From Shimia sp. (GTDB taxonomy: Bacteria; Pseudomonadota; Alphaproteobacteria; Rhodobacterales; Rhodobacteraceae), in the NCBI RefSeq assembly GCF_022448905.1, contig NZ_JAKVCW010000007.1, forward strand, positions 124,001 to 188,000: a stretch of 64,000 bases of DNA, in the 5' to 3' direction. Positions 37,880 to 46,510 of the stretch are shown in pieces. Under the pieces are notes generated by a model. It was not told where the DNA came from, ran no database searches, and was given only the letters and a program-made list of their open reading frames with translations. Within the stretch, counting starts at the first letter, position 1. Each line of letters begins with the position of its first letter. The position numbers were made by a program, and so were the translations under genes.

Positions 37880-37896
37880 TTGCCGCAGTGCGGCAA
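37880..37896. promoter_or_regulatory. palindrome upstream of phaA (PhaR-type operator candidate)
   Basis: TTGCCGCA and TGCGGCAA flank a central G, a perfect 17-bp palindrome about 100 bases before phaA. Its last 12 bases recur before phaB at 39271-39282. PhaR of PHB-producing alphaproteobacteria is known to bind TGC-rich sites near pha genes, but the protein binding here is inferred. Confidence 0.55.
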
Positions 37897-37992
37897 ATGC
37901 GCTATTGACGCTACGGAAACGGAGTTTTGCGGGTTGCCTGAGGGGGGCGGTCCCGCACATGCTCCGCCCAGCATTTTGTAGAGGATTTGCAT

Positions 37993-39171
37993 ATGACCAA
38001 CGTAGTGATTGCTTCCGCGGCCCGGACCGCCGTCGGTAGCTTCAGCGGCTCCTTCGCCAACACCCCCGCACATGATCTCGGCGCCACCGTGCTTAACGCA
38101 CTGGTAGAGCGTGCCGGCATTGAAAAGGCGGATGTGTCTGAAACCATTCTCGGTCAGGTTCTGACCGGTGGCCAAGGTCAAAACCCGGCCCGCCAGGCGC
38201 ACGTCAACGCCGGCCTGCCAATCGAAAGCGCCGCTTGGGGCATCAACCAGGTGTGTGGCTCCGGCCTGCGCGCCGTGGCTCTGGCTGCACAGCACATCCA
38301 ACTGGGTGACGCGTCTATCGTGGCCGCCGGAGGTCAGGAAAACATGTCCCTGTCTCCCCACGTGGCGCACCTGCGCGCAGGCACCAAAATGGGCGATGTG
38401 AAATACATCGACTCCATGATCCGCGACGGCCTGTGGGATGCGTTCAACGGCTACCACATGGGCCAAACCGCAGAGAACGTGGCTGAGAAGTGGCAGATCA
38501 GCCGCGAAGCCCAAGACGAGTTCGCCGTGGCTTCCCAGAACAAGGCCGAAGCCGCTCAGAAAGCTGGCAAGTTTGCCGACGAGATCGTGCCGTTCACTGT
38601 AAAAACCCGCAAGGGTGACATCGTTGTGGACGCCGACGAATACATCCGCCACGGCGCCACCATCGAAGCCATGCAGAAACTGCGCCCAGCCTTCGTCCGC
38701 GACGGCGGCACCGTCACCGCGGCCAACGCCTCCGGCATCAACGACGGCGCGGCTGGCGCTCTGCTGATGACCGCTGATGAGGCGGAAAAGCGCGGCATCG
38801 AGCCTCTGGCCCGCATCGCGTCTTACGCCACCGCCGGTCTGGACCCGTCCATCATGGGTGTTGGCCCAATCTACGCTTCCCGCAAGGCACTGGACAAAGC
38901 CGGCTGGTCCGCCGAAGAGCTGGATCTGGTAGAAGCCAACGAAGCCTTTGCCGCACAGGCCTGCGCCGTGAACAAAGACATGGGCTGGAACCCTGAGATT
39001 GTGAATGTGAACGGCGGCGCCATCGCCATTGGTCACCCAATTGGCGCGTCTGGTGCGCGTATCCTGAACACACTGTTGTTTGAAATGAAGCGTCGCGACG
39101 CCAAAAAAGGTCTCGCAACCCTCTGCATCGGCGGCGGCATGGGTGTGGCCATGTGCCTTGAGCGTCCTTGA
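37993..39171 (+). CDS. phaA: acetyl-CoA acetyltransferase (beta-ketothiolase)
   Basis: The enzyme condenses two acetyl-CoA to acetoacetyl-CoA. The 392-aa thiolase has the acyl-binding Cys88 in [11 protein letters not shown], His348 in [10 protein letters not shown] and the second Cys378 in CIGGGMG. With phaB 190 bases downstream it feeds polyhydroxybutyrate synthesis and, in this group, the ethylmalonyl-CoA pathway. GAGG precedes the ATG at 37993 by eight bases. Confidence 0.96.
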   Translation: MTNVVIASAARTAVGSFSGSFANTPAHDLGATVLNALVERAGIEKADVSETILGQVLTGGQGQNPARQAHVNAGLPIESAAWGINQVCGSGLRAVALAAQHIQLGDASIVAAGGQENMSLSPHVAHLRAGTKMGDVKYIDSMIRDGLWDAFNGYHMGQTAENVAEKWQISREAQDEFAVASQNKAEAAQKAGKFADEIVPFTVKTRKGDIVVDADEYIRHGATIEAMQKLRPAFVRDGGTVTAANASGINDGAAGALLMTADEAEKRGIEPLARIASYATAGLDPSIMGVGPIYASRKALDKAGWSAEELDLVEANEAFAAQACAVNKDMGWNPEIVNVNGGAIAIGHPIGASGARILNTLLFEMKRRDAKKGLATLCIGGGMGVAMCLERP

Positions 39172-39197
39172 CGCAACGCCCCTATGCGTTTGAGAAT

Positions 39198-39228
39198 GAG
39201 AGGGGCGTCCATCGGGCGCCTCTTTTTT
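39198..39228 (+). terminator. terminator after phaA
   Basis: AGAGGGGCG and CGCCTCT form a stem with one bulge, followed by six T. It suggests that phaB is also transcribed from its own promoter. Confidence 0.7.
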
Positions 39229-39268
39229 GTACTGGGAGGTCATTTTTCGCACAAGCAGCAAAAAATAT

Positions 39269-39282
39269 CTGCAGTGCGGCAA
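39269..39282. promoter_or_regulatory. partial copy of the phaA palindrome upstream of phaB
   Basis: CTGCAGTGCGGCAA shares GCAGTGCGGCAA exactly with the palindrome before phaA. It stands 82 bases before the phaB start, after the phaA terminator. Confidence 0.5.
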
Positions 39283-39363
39283 TTCATCACGTAATTATGT
39301 TGCGTAATGTGATTTAAAAACGTAACAGAGTTACCGACACATTTACTCACTTGGAGGACCATC

Positions 39364-40086
39364 ATGGCAAGAGTAGCACTCGTCACCGGCGGCAGCCGCG
39401 GTATCGGTGAAGCCATCTCAAAAGCACTGAAGGCTGAAGGCTATGAAGTTGCAGCAACCTATGCCGGCAACGACGAGAAGGCCGCCGCCTTCACCGAAGC
39501 CACCGGCATTAAGACCTACAAATGGAATGTGGCCGACTATGAGGCGTCCAAAGCAGGTCTGGCGCAGGTCGAAGATGATCTCGGCCCAATCGACGTGATT
39601 GTTGCCAACGCTGGCATCACACGTGACGCCCCATTCCACAAAATGACCCCAGAGCAGTGGCACGAAGTGGTCGACACCAACCTGACCGGCGTGTTCAACA
39701 CCGTGCACCCTGTCTGGGCTGGCATGCGCGAACGCAAATTTGGCCGCATCATCGTGATATCTTCGATCAACGGTCAGAAAGGTCAATTTGCTCAGGTCAA
39801 CTACGCTGCCACCAAAGCTGGCGACCTTGGCATCGTGAAATCCTTGGCCCAGGAAGGCGCCCGCGCGGGCATCACCGCCAACGCCATCTGCCCTGGCTAC
39901 ATCGCCACCGAGATGGTGATGGCCGTGCCAGAGAAAGTCCGCGAGTCGATCATTGGCCAGATCCCAACCGGCCGTCTGGGTGAGCCAGAAGAAATCGCGC
40001 GCTGCGTGACCTTCCTCGCCTCCGATGACGCAGGCTTCATCAACGGCTCCACCATCTCCGCCAACGGTGGCCAGTTCTTCGTGTGA
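39364..40086 (+). CDS. phaB: acetoacetyl-CoA reductase
   Basis: The NADPH-dependent short-chain dehydrogenase makes (R)-3-hydroxybutyryl-CoA. The 240-aa protein has the cofactor loop TGGSRGIG (8-15), NAGI at 82-85 and the catalytic residues Ser134, Tyr147 and Lys151 (YAATK). Adjacency to phaA separates it from other short-chain reductases. GGAGG lies upstream of the ATG. Confidence 0.95.
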   Translation: MARVALVTGGSRGIGEAISKALKAEGYEVAATYAGNDEKAAAFTEATGIKTYKWNVADYEASKAGLAQVEDDLGPIDVIVANAGITRDAPFHKMTPEQWHEVVDTNLTGVFNTVHPVWAGMRERKFGRIIVISSINGQKGQFAQVNYAATKAGDLGIVKSLAQEGARAGITANAICPGYIATEMVMAVPEKVRESIIGQIPTGRLGEPEEIARCVTFLASDDAGFINGSTISANGGQFFV

Positions 40087-40109
40087 TCCCCACACGACTC
40101 ACAAACCAA

Positions 40110-40140
40110 AAGGGCCGGTCAAACGACCGGCCCTTCTCTT
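40110..40140 (+). terminator. terminator after phaB
   Basis: AAGGGCCGGTC at 40110-40120 pairs with GACCGGCCCTT at 40125-40135, followed by a T-rich TCTCTTTT. Confidence 0.88.
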
Positions 40141-40160
40141 TTGCCCCGTAAGTGCCTGTC

Positions 40161-40319
40161 TCAGGCGCAGCGGGACGGTTCCGTAAGAACACCATGGTTC
40201 AGCGGAACGGATTTGCCACCAAACAGAACTTTGAAAAAACCAACAAAGGCAGCGCTACGGGCAGCATGCGCGTCCTGGTAGGCTTGCTGAGTGCGGGCGG
40301 TGATAGCAGTCTCGATCAT
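40161..40319 (-). CDS. 52-aa small protein
   Basis: A short soluble protein beginning MIETAITARTQQAYQDAHAA and continuing SAAFVGFFKVLFGGKSVPL, with an amphipathic helix in the first half and a hydrophobic patch in the second. GAGAGG precedes the ATG. The family is not recognised. It is divergent from the LysR gene and converges on phaB. Confidence 0.6.
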   Translation of the reverse strand: MIETAITARTQQAYQDAHAARSAAFVGFFKVLFGGKSVPLNHGVLTEPSRCA

Positions 40320-40435
40320 GATAGCCTCTCTTCTGTTTGACGATGGAAAACTTAACTGACCCCAATATGGCGCCAACACAGCTTCGCGACAAACGAGACT
40401 TTCCCTAGCCTCACTTAAACTGTATTTAACCGAAC

Positions 40436-41386
40436 ATGACCGATCGCCTGCCCCCACTCACCGCGCTGCGTGCCTTTGATGCCGCGCAACGCCATATGTC
40501 GTTTGCCAAAGCCGCCGATGAGCTGCACGTCACGCCCGCCGCGCTCAGCTATCAGATCAAATCACTTGAAGAGCACCTCGGCGCGCCGCTGTTCCACCGC
40601 CTGAACCGCGCCGTGGCCCTGACCGAGATCGGCGAAACACTTGCCCCCGGCATTCAGGAAGGTTTCCAAACCTTGTCCTCTGCCTGGCGCGCCGCCCAAC
40701 GCCAGATGGATGACGCCACCCTCATGGTGACCGCAGGCCCGGCTTTCACCGCCAAGTGGTTTGCGCCTCGGTTTTACGAATTTGCCCGCGCCCACCCGGA
40801 AATCGACCTGCGTTTCTCCGCCACCCTGCGCAACCTCGACTTCAACCGCGACGAGGTCGATGTGGCCATCCGCTTTGGCCTGCTGAAAGACGAACCCGGC
40901 CTTTGGACCTACCCGATGGCGCGCGAATGGGTCACCCCGGTTATGACACCTGAAATGGCCGAACGTTTCCCCACGCCGGAAAGCCTGAAATCCGCCACGC
41001 TGATCCACGACGAATCCATCGACTTCCTGCGCCCCCGCGCGGACTGGGCCGCCTGGTGTCGCCTGATGCAGCTTAACATCGACACCTCTCATGGTCCCCG
41101 CTTCACCGGCGCGGATCACAGCATCGACGCCGCCCTGGCTGGCGCCGGCATCGCTCTTGGGCGCCGCGCTCTGGTGGTCAAAGACATCCACGAAGGCCGC
41201 CTTGTCGCGCCTTACAAACACGCCATCTGGCTGCAGGCCCGCTTTCGCTTCCTCTGCCGCGAAGGCACCCAGGACCGCCCCCACATCGCCGCGCTGCGCG
41301 AATGGATGATGGCAGAGATAGACAAAACCGCCGAAGTGACCGAGAACTTGATCATCACGCCGATCGAGGAGATTCCCCCCGCATGA
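40436..41386 (+). CDS. LysR-family transcriptional regulator (GcvA-like)
   Basis: The 316-aa protein has the N-terminal winged helix (LTALRAFDAAQRHMSFAKAA then LHVTPAALSYQIKSLEEHLG), typical of the GcvA branch, and a substrate-binding domain from about residue 95. Its stop overlaps the start of the EamA gene, and this pairing suggests that it controls an exporter, although an overlapping same-strand gene is an unusual target for LysR. The effector is unknown. Confidence 0.92.
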   Translation: MTDRLPPLTALRAFDAAQRHMSFAKAADELHVTPAALSYQIKSLEEHLGAPLFHRLNRAVALTEIGETLAPGIQEGFQTLSSAWRAAQRQMDDATLMVTAGPAFTAKWFAPRFYEFARAHPEIDLRFSATLRNLDFNRDEVDVAIRFGLLKDEPGLWTYPMAREWVTPVMTPEMAERFPTPESLKSATLIHDESIDFLRPRADWAAWCRLMQLNIDTSHGPRFTGADHSIDAALAGAGIALGRRALVVKDIHEGRLVAPYKHAIWLQARFRFLCREGTQDRPHIAALREWMMAEIDKTAEVTENLIITPIEEIPPA

Positions 41387-42249
41387 CCCGCGCCAAAGCG
41401 ACCGCAGTTGGCTTCATCGCCGTGCTGCTCTGGGCTTTGCTCGCCCTCTTCACGGTTGGCAGCGCCCCAACGCCGCCGCTTATGCTCAATGCACTGTGTT
41501 TCACCATTGGCGGCACGCTGGGGGTCGTCTGGGCCATTGCCACTGGCGAGTGGCGCGCCCTGCGCAGCATCCCCCTCAAGGTCTACCTCTTTGGCAGCCT
41601 CAGCCTGTTTGGCTACCACGCGCTTTACTTCTCCGCCCTACGCCTCGCACCCGCGGCCGAAGCCGGACTGATCGCTTACCTATGGCCCCTTCTGATTGTA
41701 TTGATGTCCGGCCTGCTGCCCGGTGAACGCCTGCGCGCCGGCCACCTGTTTGGCGCTTGCCTTGGTTTCTTGGGCGCAGCGCTGATCATCGGCGGCGGCG
41801 GCCTCGGCTTCAACCCGACCCACCTGCCCGGCTATGGCCTCGCCCTTGCCTGCGCTTTCACGTGGTCCAGCTATTCGGTGCTCTCCCGTCGCCTCGGCGA
41901 CATCCCCACAGTGTCCGTGGTGGTCTTCTGCCTCGCCACCGCCGTGCTCTCCACGCTGCTGCACATTGCGCTGGAGGATACCGTCTGGCCCGCCGACATG
42001 CTCACCTGGGTGTCAGTCTTTGCCCTCGGCCTCGGCCCTGTTGGACTGGCGTTCTATGTCTGGGATGTGGGGGTGAAACGTGGCGACATCCAGCTCTTGG
42101 GCACCGCCTCATATGCGGCTCCGCTGCTGTCGACTTTGGCTCTGGTGGGGGCTGGGTTTGCCGAGCCCACGATACACCTGGGCGCGGCGGCTTTGCTGAT
42201 CACTGGCGGCGCGGTCCTCGCCACGCGCGCCAGCTTGAAATCTGGCTAG
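41383..42249 (+). CDS. EamA-family exporter (YddG-like)
   Basis: The 288-aa protein has ten hydrophobic helices in two EamA repeats. The order of motifs, LYFSALRLAPAAEAGLIAYLWPLLIVLMS and FYVWDVGVKRGDIQLLGTASYAAPLLSTL, closely follows aromatic amino-acid/amine exporters of the YddG type. The substrate is inferred from the family only. The start at 41383 overlaps the LysR stop; GAGGAG lies upstream. Confidence 0.88.
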   Translation: MTRAKATAVGFIAVLLWALLALFTVGSAPTPPLMLNALCFTIGGTLGVVWAIATGEWRALRSIPLKVYLFGSLSLFGYHALYFSALRLAPAAEAGLIAYLWPLLIVLMSGLLPGERLRAGHLFGACLGFLGAALIIGGGGLGFNPTHLPGYGLALACAFTWSSYSVLSRRLGDIPTVSVVVFCLATAVLSTLLHIALEDTVWPADMLTWVSVFALGLGPVGLAFYVWDVGVKRGDIQLLGTASYAAPLLSTLALVGAGFAEPTIHLGAAALLITGGAVLATRASLKSG

Positions 42250-42252
42250 CGC

Positions 42253-42417
42253 TTACGCGGATAATCGCGTGATTTCTTCTTTGAGGCGGAGTTTCTGTTT
42301 CTTGAGTTCAGCGACGTCAAGATCACTGCTGCCGGGGGCGCGTTGCTCTTGTTCGACTTGCTCAGAGAGGGCTTCGTGTTTGCGTTTCAGCTCTTCGAGG
42401 TGTGCGCTTACGCTCAT
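42253..42417 (-). CDS. YdcH family (DUF465) small coiled-coil protein
   Basis: A 54-aa protein, MSVSAHLEELKRKHEALSEQ at the start and ELKKQKLRLKEEITRL at the end, with heptad Leu spacing and the DUF465 pattern of two helices around a short turn. AGGAG precedes; the second of two adjacent ATG codons (42417) has the better spacing. The function of the family is unknown. It is transcribed leftward, converging with the EamA gene. Confidence 0.85.
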   Translation of the reverse strand: MSVSAHLEELKRKHEALSEQVEQEQRAPGSSDLDVAELKKQKLRLKEEITRLSA

Positions 42418-42523
42418 CATGTTCTCCTATGCAAACAATATGTAGTGAAACCAGTGCAGCACAGTTTTTGCCGCAAGTCACGCGCCACTTGTGACATATT
42501 CTTAACACTGGAGAATTTCCGCC

Positions 42524-42567
42524 GACGCTGTCGTAAAACAGTCGTAATACCGACGCGATACCGACGT
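42524..42567 (+). repeat. 11-bp iterated repeat, four units
   Basis: GACGCTGTCGT, AAAACAGTCGT, AATACCGACGC and GATACCGACGT follow without gap (42524-42567) and are followed by GGTTTTTT. The last three units match those at 54.5 kb nearly base for base. The site lies in the 200 bases between the YdcH start and the TrmN6-like stop. Confidence 0.72.
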
Positions 42568-42619
42568 GGTTTTTTGCCGAATCGGACAGCCTTACTGACC
42601 CGAGCGTTGCGTTAACGTT

Positions 42620-43372
42620 TTAAGGGAAAAGCAGCGCCGCCCCGTCTCGCAAAACCGCGCTGATTTGGGCTGTGTAGCTCTCCCCATCTTGGGTGTGTTT
42701 GTCACCCTCATGCAGGCGCACAGGCGCATGCAGACGAAACGCGGCCCGCCCGCCTTTCACCCCGCGCACCAGCACCAGATTGGCGTCCCGTCCGGCCCGC
42801 GCCTGCAATGGCAATACCTGCAGCGAACCAAGCACATCCTGCATGCCCGAAAGCAAATCCGGCAGCCGCTCCGCACGATGCACAAAGGTCGCTGTGCCTT
42901 TTGGTGCAAGGCGCTTGGCTGCCACCTCAATCCAAACTCGCAACGGCGTGTCTTCCCCCATCGCCACATCGCGTCCCGCGTCCTGCGCTGCCGTGCTGGC
43001 GGTGCGATCAAAATACGGTGGATTGGCCAGAACATGGTCAAACTGCATTTGCCGCAATTCTAGTGGCAAAGCCGCCAAATCTGCTTCCCAGATGGTTGCA
43101 TCCGCCCCGTTGTCCTTGGCATTGCGCTGCGCCAAAGCTGCGTATTCCGGCTGCAACTCGACCGCATGCACCGTCAGATCCGGCACCCGCGCCGCCAGGC
43201 ACAAAAACGCCGCCCCGGCCCCGCTGCCCAGTTCCAAAACCTGCTGCCCAGGCTTTGCCGGGATCGTTGCGGCCAACAAAACTGGATCAACCCCAGCGCG
43301 ATATCCGTCCTTGGGTTGCCATAAGGTCACGCGTCCGCTCAAAAAATCGTTCTGCGTCAGCGCCGCACTCAC
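42620..43372 (-). CDS. TrmN6-like methyltransferase
   Basis: The 250-aa protein has the SAM-binding motif VLELGSGAGAAFLCLA and the catalytic NPPYF of N6-adenine methyltransferases. Its N-terminal FLSGRVTLWQPKDGYRAGVDPVLLA is typical of the tRNA1(Val) A37 N6-methyltransferase branch (YfiC/TrmN6). The start is a GTG at 43372 that overlaps the DUF2007 stop. The tRNA target is inferred. Confidence 0.88.
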   Translation of the reverse strand: MSAALTQNDFLSGRVTLWQPKDGYRAGVDPVLLAATIPAKPGQQVLELGSGAGAAFLCLAARVPDLTVHAVELQPEYAALAQRNAKDNGADATIWEADLAALPLELRQMQFDHVLANPPYFDRTASTAAQDAGRDVAMGEDTPLRVWIEVAAKRLAPKGTATFVHRAERLPDLLSGMQDVLGSLQVLPLQARAGRDANLVLVRGVKGGRAAFRLHAPVRLHEGDKHTQDGESYTAQISAVLRDGAALLFP

Positions 43373-43590
43373 AAGGACCGCCCCAATGCAATCTCGTTAT
43401 CCAGCATAACCCGTTCAGCTTGCTGCAAATCTTGGCTCCGCACCATCAACCGGCGCGGCAGTATGCCAATGCTGCCCTCCAGGACGCTCATGTTTACGTC
43501 CATTTCAAAGCAGTCTATACCCTCTCCCTGAAGCAGGGCGGTGGCGAAGGCGATGGTGGTCGGATCTGTGCTACGCAAAAGCTCTTTCAT
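43369..43590 (-). CDS. DUF2007 family small protein
   Basis: A 73-aa protein with the DUF2007 pattern: KELLRSTDPTTIAFATALLQGEGI, a short acidic loop, and LMVRSQDLQQAERVM. The fold is a small ferredoxin-like module of unknown function. It overlaps the methyltransferase gene by four bases and is divergent from the polyprenyl synthase gene with only 29 bases between. Confidence 0.88.
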   Translation of the reverse strand: MKELLRSTDPTTIAFATALLQGEGIDCFEMDVNMSVLEGSIGILPRRLMVRSQDLQQAERVMLDNEIALGRSL

Positions 43591-43619
43591 AATAACGATC
43601 TAAGGTTAGGGAGCGGCCA

Positions 43620-44651
43620 ATGTCGACCCCTCGCGACAGGAAGTCCAAAATGAGTCTCGATCACGCTGCCAGCAAGCCGCATGAAGCCCTCGCAGTTCTG
43701 CTGCGCGATGATATGGAAGCGGTGAACACGCTGATCGAAGAGCGTATGGCCTCCAAACACGCCCCACGCATTCCCGAAGTCACCGCACATCTGGTTGGCG
43801 CTGGCGGCAAACGTCTGCGCCCGATGCTGACTTTGGCCGCGGCAAAACTCTGCGGCTACGACGGCCCCTACCATGTGCATCTGGCCGCAACGGTCGAGTT
43901 CATTCACACCGCAACCCTGCTGCACGATGATGTGGTCGACGAAAGTGAACAGCGCCGTGGCCGTCCGACAGCCAACCTGCTCTGGGACAACAAAAGTTCG
44001 GTTCTGGTGGGGGATTACCTGTTTTCGCGCAGCTTCCAGCTGATGACCGAAACCAACAACATCGACGTGTTGCGCATCCTGTCCAATGCCTCCGCCACCA
44101 TTGCGGAAGGCGAAGTGTTGCAGCTCACCGCCGCCACAGACCTCTCCACCAACGAAGATATTTACCTGCAGGTGGTACGAGGAAAGACCGCCGCGCTGTT
44201 TTCTGCCGCCACCGAAGTCGGCGGCGTGATTGCGGGCGCGTCTGCGGAGGATGTGCAGGCCCTGTTTGACTACGGCGACGCCCTCGGCATCGCCTTCCAA
44301 ATCGCGGATGACCTGCTCGACTACCAGGGCGACTCAGCCCAGACCGGCAAGAACGTGGGCGACGATTTCCGCGAAAGAAAGTTAACGCTGCCTGTGATCA
44401 AAGCTGTTGCACAAGCCAGCGACGAGGAGCGCAGCTTCTGGGAACGCACAATTGAAAAAGGCCGCCAAGAAGACGGCGACCTAGATCATGCGTTGGCCCT
44501 GATGGACAAATACAACACTTTGAATCGCACCCGCGACGACGCATTGGCTTGGGCAGAAAAAGCCAAGGACGCGGTGAAAAAACTTCCGGACCACGAAATC
44601 CGGGGACTGTTGTCAGACATCGCCGACTACGTTGTCGCCCGCCTGAACTAA
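43620..44651 (+). CDS. polyprenyl diphosphate synthase
   Basis: The 343-aa enzyme extends isoprenyl diphosphates, most likely to the deca- or octaprenyl side chain of ubiquinone. The first Asp-rich motif is LLHDDVVDE (Asp103, 104, 107) and the second QIADDLLDY (Asp230, 231, 234), and GGKRLRPML precedes them. Chain length cannot be read off with certainty. GGGAG lies seven bases before the ATG at 43620. Confidence 0.93.
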   Translation: MSTPRDRKSKMSLDHAASKPHEALAVLLRDDMEAVNTLIEERMASKHAPRIPEVTAHLVGAGGKRLRPMLTLAAAKLCGYDGPYHVHLAATVEFIHTATLLHDDVVDESEQRRGRPTANLLWDNKSSVLVGDYLFSRSFQLMTETNNIDVLRILSNASATIAEGEVLQLTAATDLSTNEDIYLQVVRGKTAALFSAATEVGGVIAGASAEDVQALFDYGDALGIAFQIADDLLDYQGDSAQTGKNVGDDFRERKLTLPVIKAVAQASDEERSFWERTIEKGRQEDGDLDHALALMDKYNTLNRTRDDALAWAEKAKDAVKKLPDHEIRGLLSDIADYVVARLN

Positions 44652-44658
44652 ACAAACC

Positions 44659-44685
44659 GCGCCGCCAGTTTTCAACTGGCGGCGC
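44659..44685. terminator. inverted repeat between converging genes
   Basis: GCGCCGCCAGTT and AACTGGCGGCGC form a 12-bp stem with a 3-base loop between polyprenyl synthase and the TPR gene. On the minus strand it is followed by GGTTTGTTT. It is probably a two-way terminator, although the T run is weak. Confidence 0.6.
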
Positions 44686-44692
44686 AAAGGCT

Positions 44693-46399
44693 TTAATTAC
44701 CGTCTTTGGCCGCCAAAGGCTCCGCGCCTTCCTCTTCCAGTACGACGTCCAAACCAACTTCAAGCTTGCGGCGAATACGATCTGGCTTGGCTTCTTCAGC
44801 CGTTTCCTCGTCCACAAAGCTCAACGCTCGCCGCCACTGAAACTGCGCCTCAAGCTTGCGACCAACCGCCCAATATACGTCGCCTAAGTGATCCGTTACG
44901 ACTGGATCAACAGGCATCAATTCCGTCGCGCGTTCCATATGCCCAACGGCTTCTTCATAACGGCCAAGACGGAACAAAACCCAACCAAGACTGTCCACGA
45001 TATAGCCGCTGTCCGGGCGAGCGGCGACGGCGCGCTCGATCATATCCAGCGCCTCATCAAGCTTGATCTGCTTCTCTACCAAGGAATAGCCAAGGTAGTT
45101 CAACACCTGCGGCTGCTCGGGGTTTAGCTCCAGCGCTTTTCGAAAATCTGCCTCGGCAGCCTCCCAGTTGTCGAGCCGCTCATGACTGATCGCGCGGGCG
45201 TAAAACAAGAACCACTGCCGCATCTCCAGCGTGTCATAGAGGCTGATAGCGGTGTCATAAGACGCAATCGCCCCTTCAAAGTCTTTCTCCTGCCGACGCA
45301 GATCCCCGAGCGCGGTGTGCACGTAAGGCAAGTCCGGTTGGCTTCGCGTCAGCGATTCCAGAACCTCCATCGCCGCCTCGATTTTGCCAGCTTCACGCAG
45401 GGCTTCTGCACGACCAAGCTCCGCCGCATGAAAAGACGGATCATCGGCAGACACTTTCTGATAGGTCTGTGATGCCAACTCATATCGGCCAAGCGTTTCC
45501 AGCAATTCCGCCGTTAGCAACAGAGCTTCTGTGTGGTCCGGCCGCAGAAACTCCGCCAAACGCGCATAGAGCAAGGTGTAATCCGCATTGGCTTCATTTC
45601 GCAGCGCATTGGCGATCGAGAAGTACACTTCCGCAATCCCATCAGCTGCCGAGCCAACATGCGTGAATGGCAACACCTCGCCCGCCTCAAGACGCTCGCG
45701 CAGCATGCGCAGTTCCGGATCAAGGTCTGCCCCAAAGGCAGTGTCCAGACGCTGGATAGCCTCTTCATTGCGCTCTAGTTGAGACAGAATCTCCACTTCG
45801 CTCACAACCCCACGGCGGGTCGACTGCATGCCATTCATGGCACCTTCGAGGAAAATCGCATGTGCTCCCTCAAAGTCCCCTACAGATGCCAGAGCCAAAG
45901 CTTTGTGATAGGCCGCAAAGCCTCCAAGTCCTTGCTCCTTAGACACTTCGTCAAAAGCGGCGAGGGCTTCGGACATTGCCCCGCGGCCAATCTGCGCCCA
46001 GGCTTTCATCAGTCCGTCCACTAGGGGGCCAACCCCTGCACTTTCCAAACGCGCGGCCAGCTCGGCATAGTTTTCGTCCTCAACCAAGCCTGCGGTGATC
46101 GCCATCTCCGCTAGTTGGCTTTGATGCCCATCCGAATCCATCTTCCGCGCGATCGGCATCGCGCGATCGATCTGGCCAAGAGACAAAAACGCCAACACTG
46201 CGTTTTCCTGCAACAACGGGTTGCTCGGATCTTTGGTCAATGCGTCACTGTAATAGCGCGCTGCTTCGGCATAATCCGAGCCATAGCTCGCCTGTCGCGC
46301 AGCCAAGTAGGCCCCGGCCATGCTGTCCGCATGAACCGGCAAAGACGTGGTTGCCAATAGCGCGGTGATCGCCACTGTTTTTAGAAATTGACCGGCCAC
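44693..46399 (-). CDS. tetratricopeptide-repeat protein, secreted, GTG start
   Basis: The 568-aa protein has a signal peptide (AGQFLKTVAITALLATTSLPVHA) and then TPR units through most of its length, clearest at AARYYSDALTKDPSNPLLQ near the start and at ADFRKALELNPEQPQVLNYLG and RYEEAVGHMERATELMPVDP toward the end. Such proteins act as scaffolds in the periplasm or at the outer membrane. I choose the GTG at 46399, six bases after GGGAG, since it begins the signal peptide; the upstream extension to 46483 lacks support. Confidence 0.87.
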   Translation of the reverse strand: MAGQFLKTVAITALLATTSLPVHADSMAGAYLAARQASYGSDYAEAARYYSDALTKDPSNPLLQENAVLAFLSLGQIDRAMPIARKMDSDGHQSQLAEMAITAGLVEDENYAELAARLESAGVGPLVDGLMKAWAQIGRGAMSEALAAFDEVSKEQGLGGFAAYHKALALASVGDFEGAHAIFLEGAMNGMQSTRRGVVSEVEILSQLERNEEAIQRLDTAFGADLDPELRMLRERLEAGEVLPFTHVGSAADGIAEVYFSIANALRNEANADYTLLYARLAEFLRPDHTEALLLTAELLETLGRYELASQTYQKVSADDPSFHAAELGRAEALREAGKIEAAMEVLESLTRSQPDLPYVHTALGDLRRQEKDFEGAIASYDTAISLYDTLEMRQWFLFYARAISHERLDNWEAAEADFRKALELNPEQPQVLNYLGYSLVEKQIKLDEALDMIERAVAARPDSGYIVDSLGWVLFRLGRYEEAVGHMERATELMPVDPVVTDHLGDVYWAVGRKLEAQFQWRRALSFVDEETAEEAKPDRIRRKLEVGLDVVLEEEGAEPLAAKDGN

Positions 46400-46510
46400 G
46401 TGAGACTCCCATGCACTGACTTTCCAGCAAAGGTAGTCGGGGGGCTGCCAACACGCAATGGGGCGACCCGTTGGCCGCCCCATGTTTTGGTAAAATTTCC
46501 GCGTGTTAGA

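Noticed and set aside
37786..39282. A 498-codon open frame opposite phaA
   Set aside because: It is the antisense shadow of phaA; it spans the phaA operator and promoter and has no motif.
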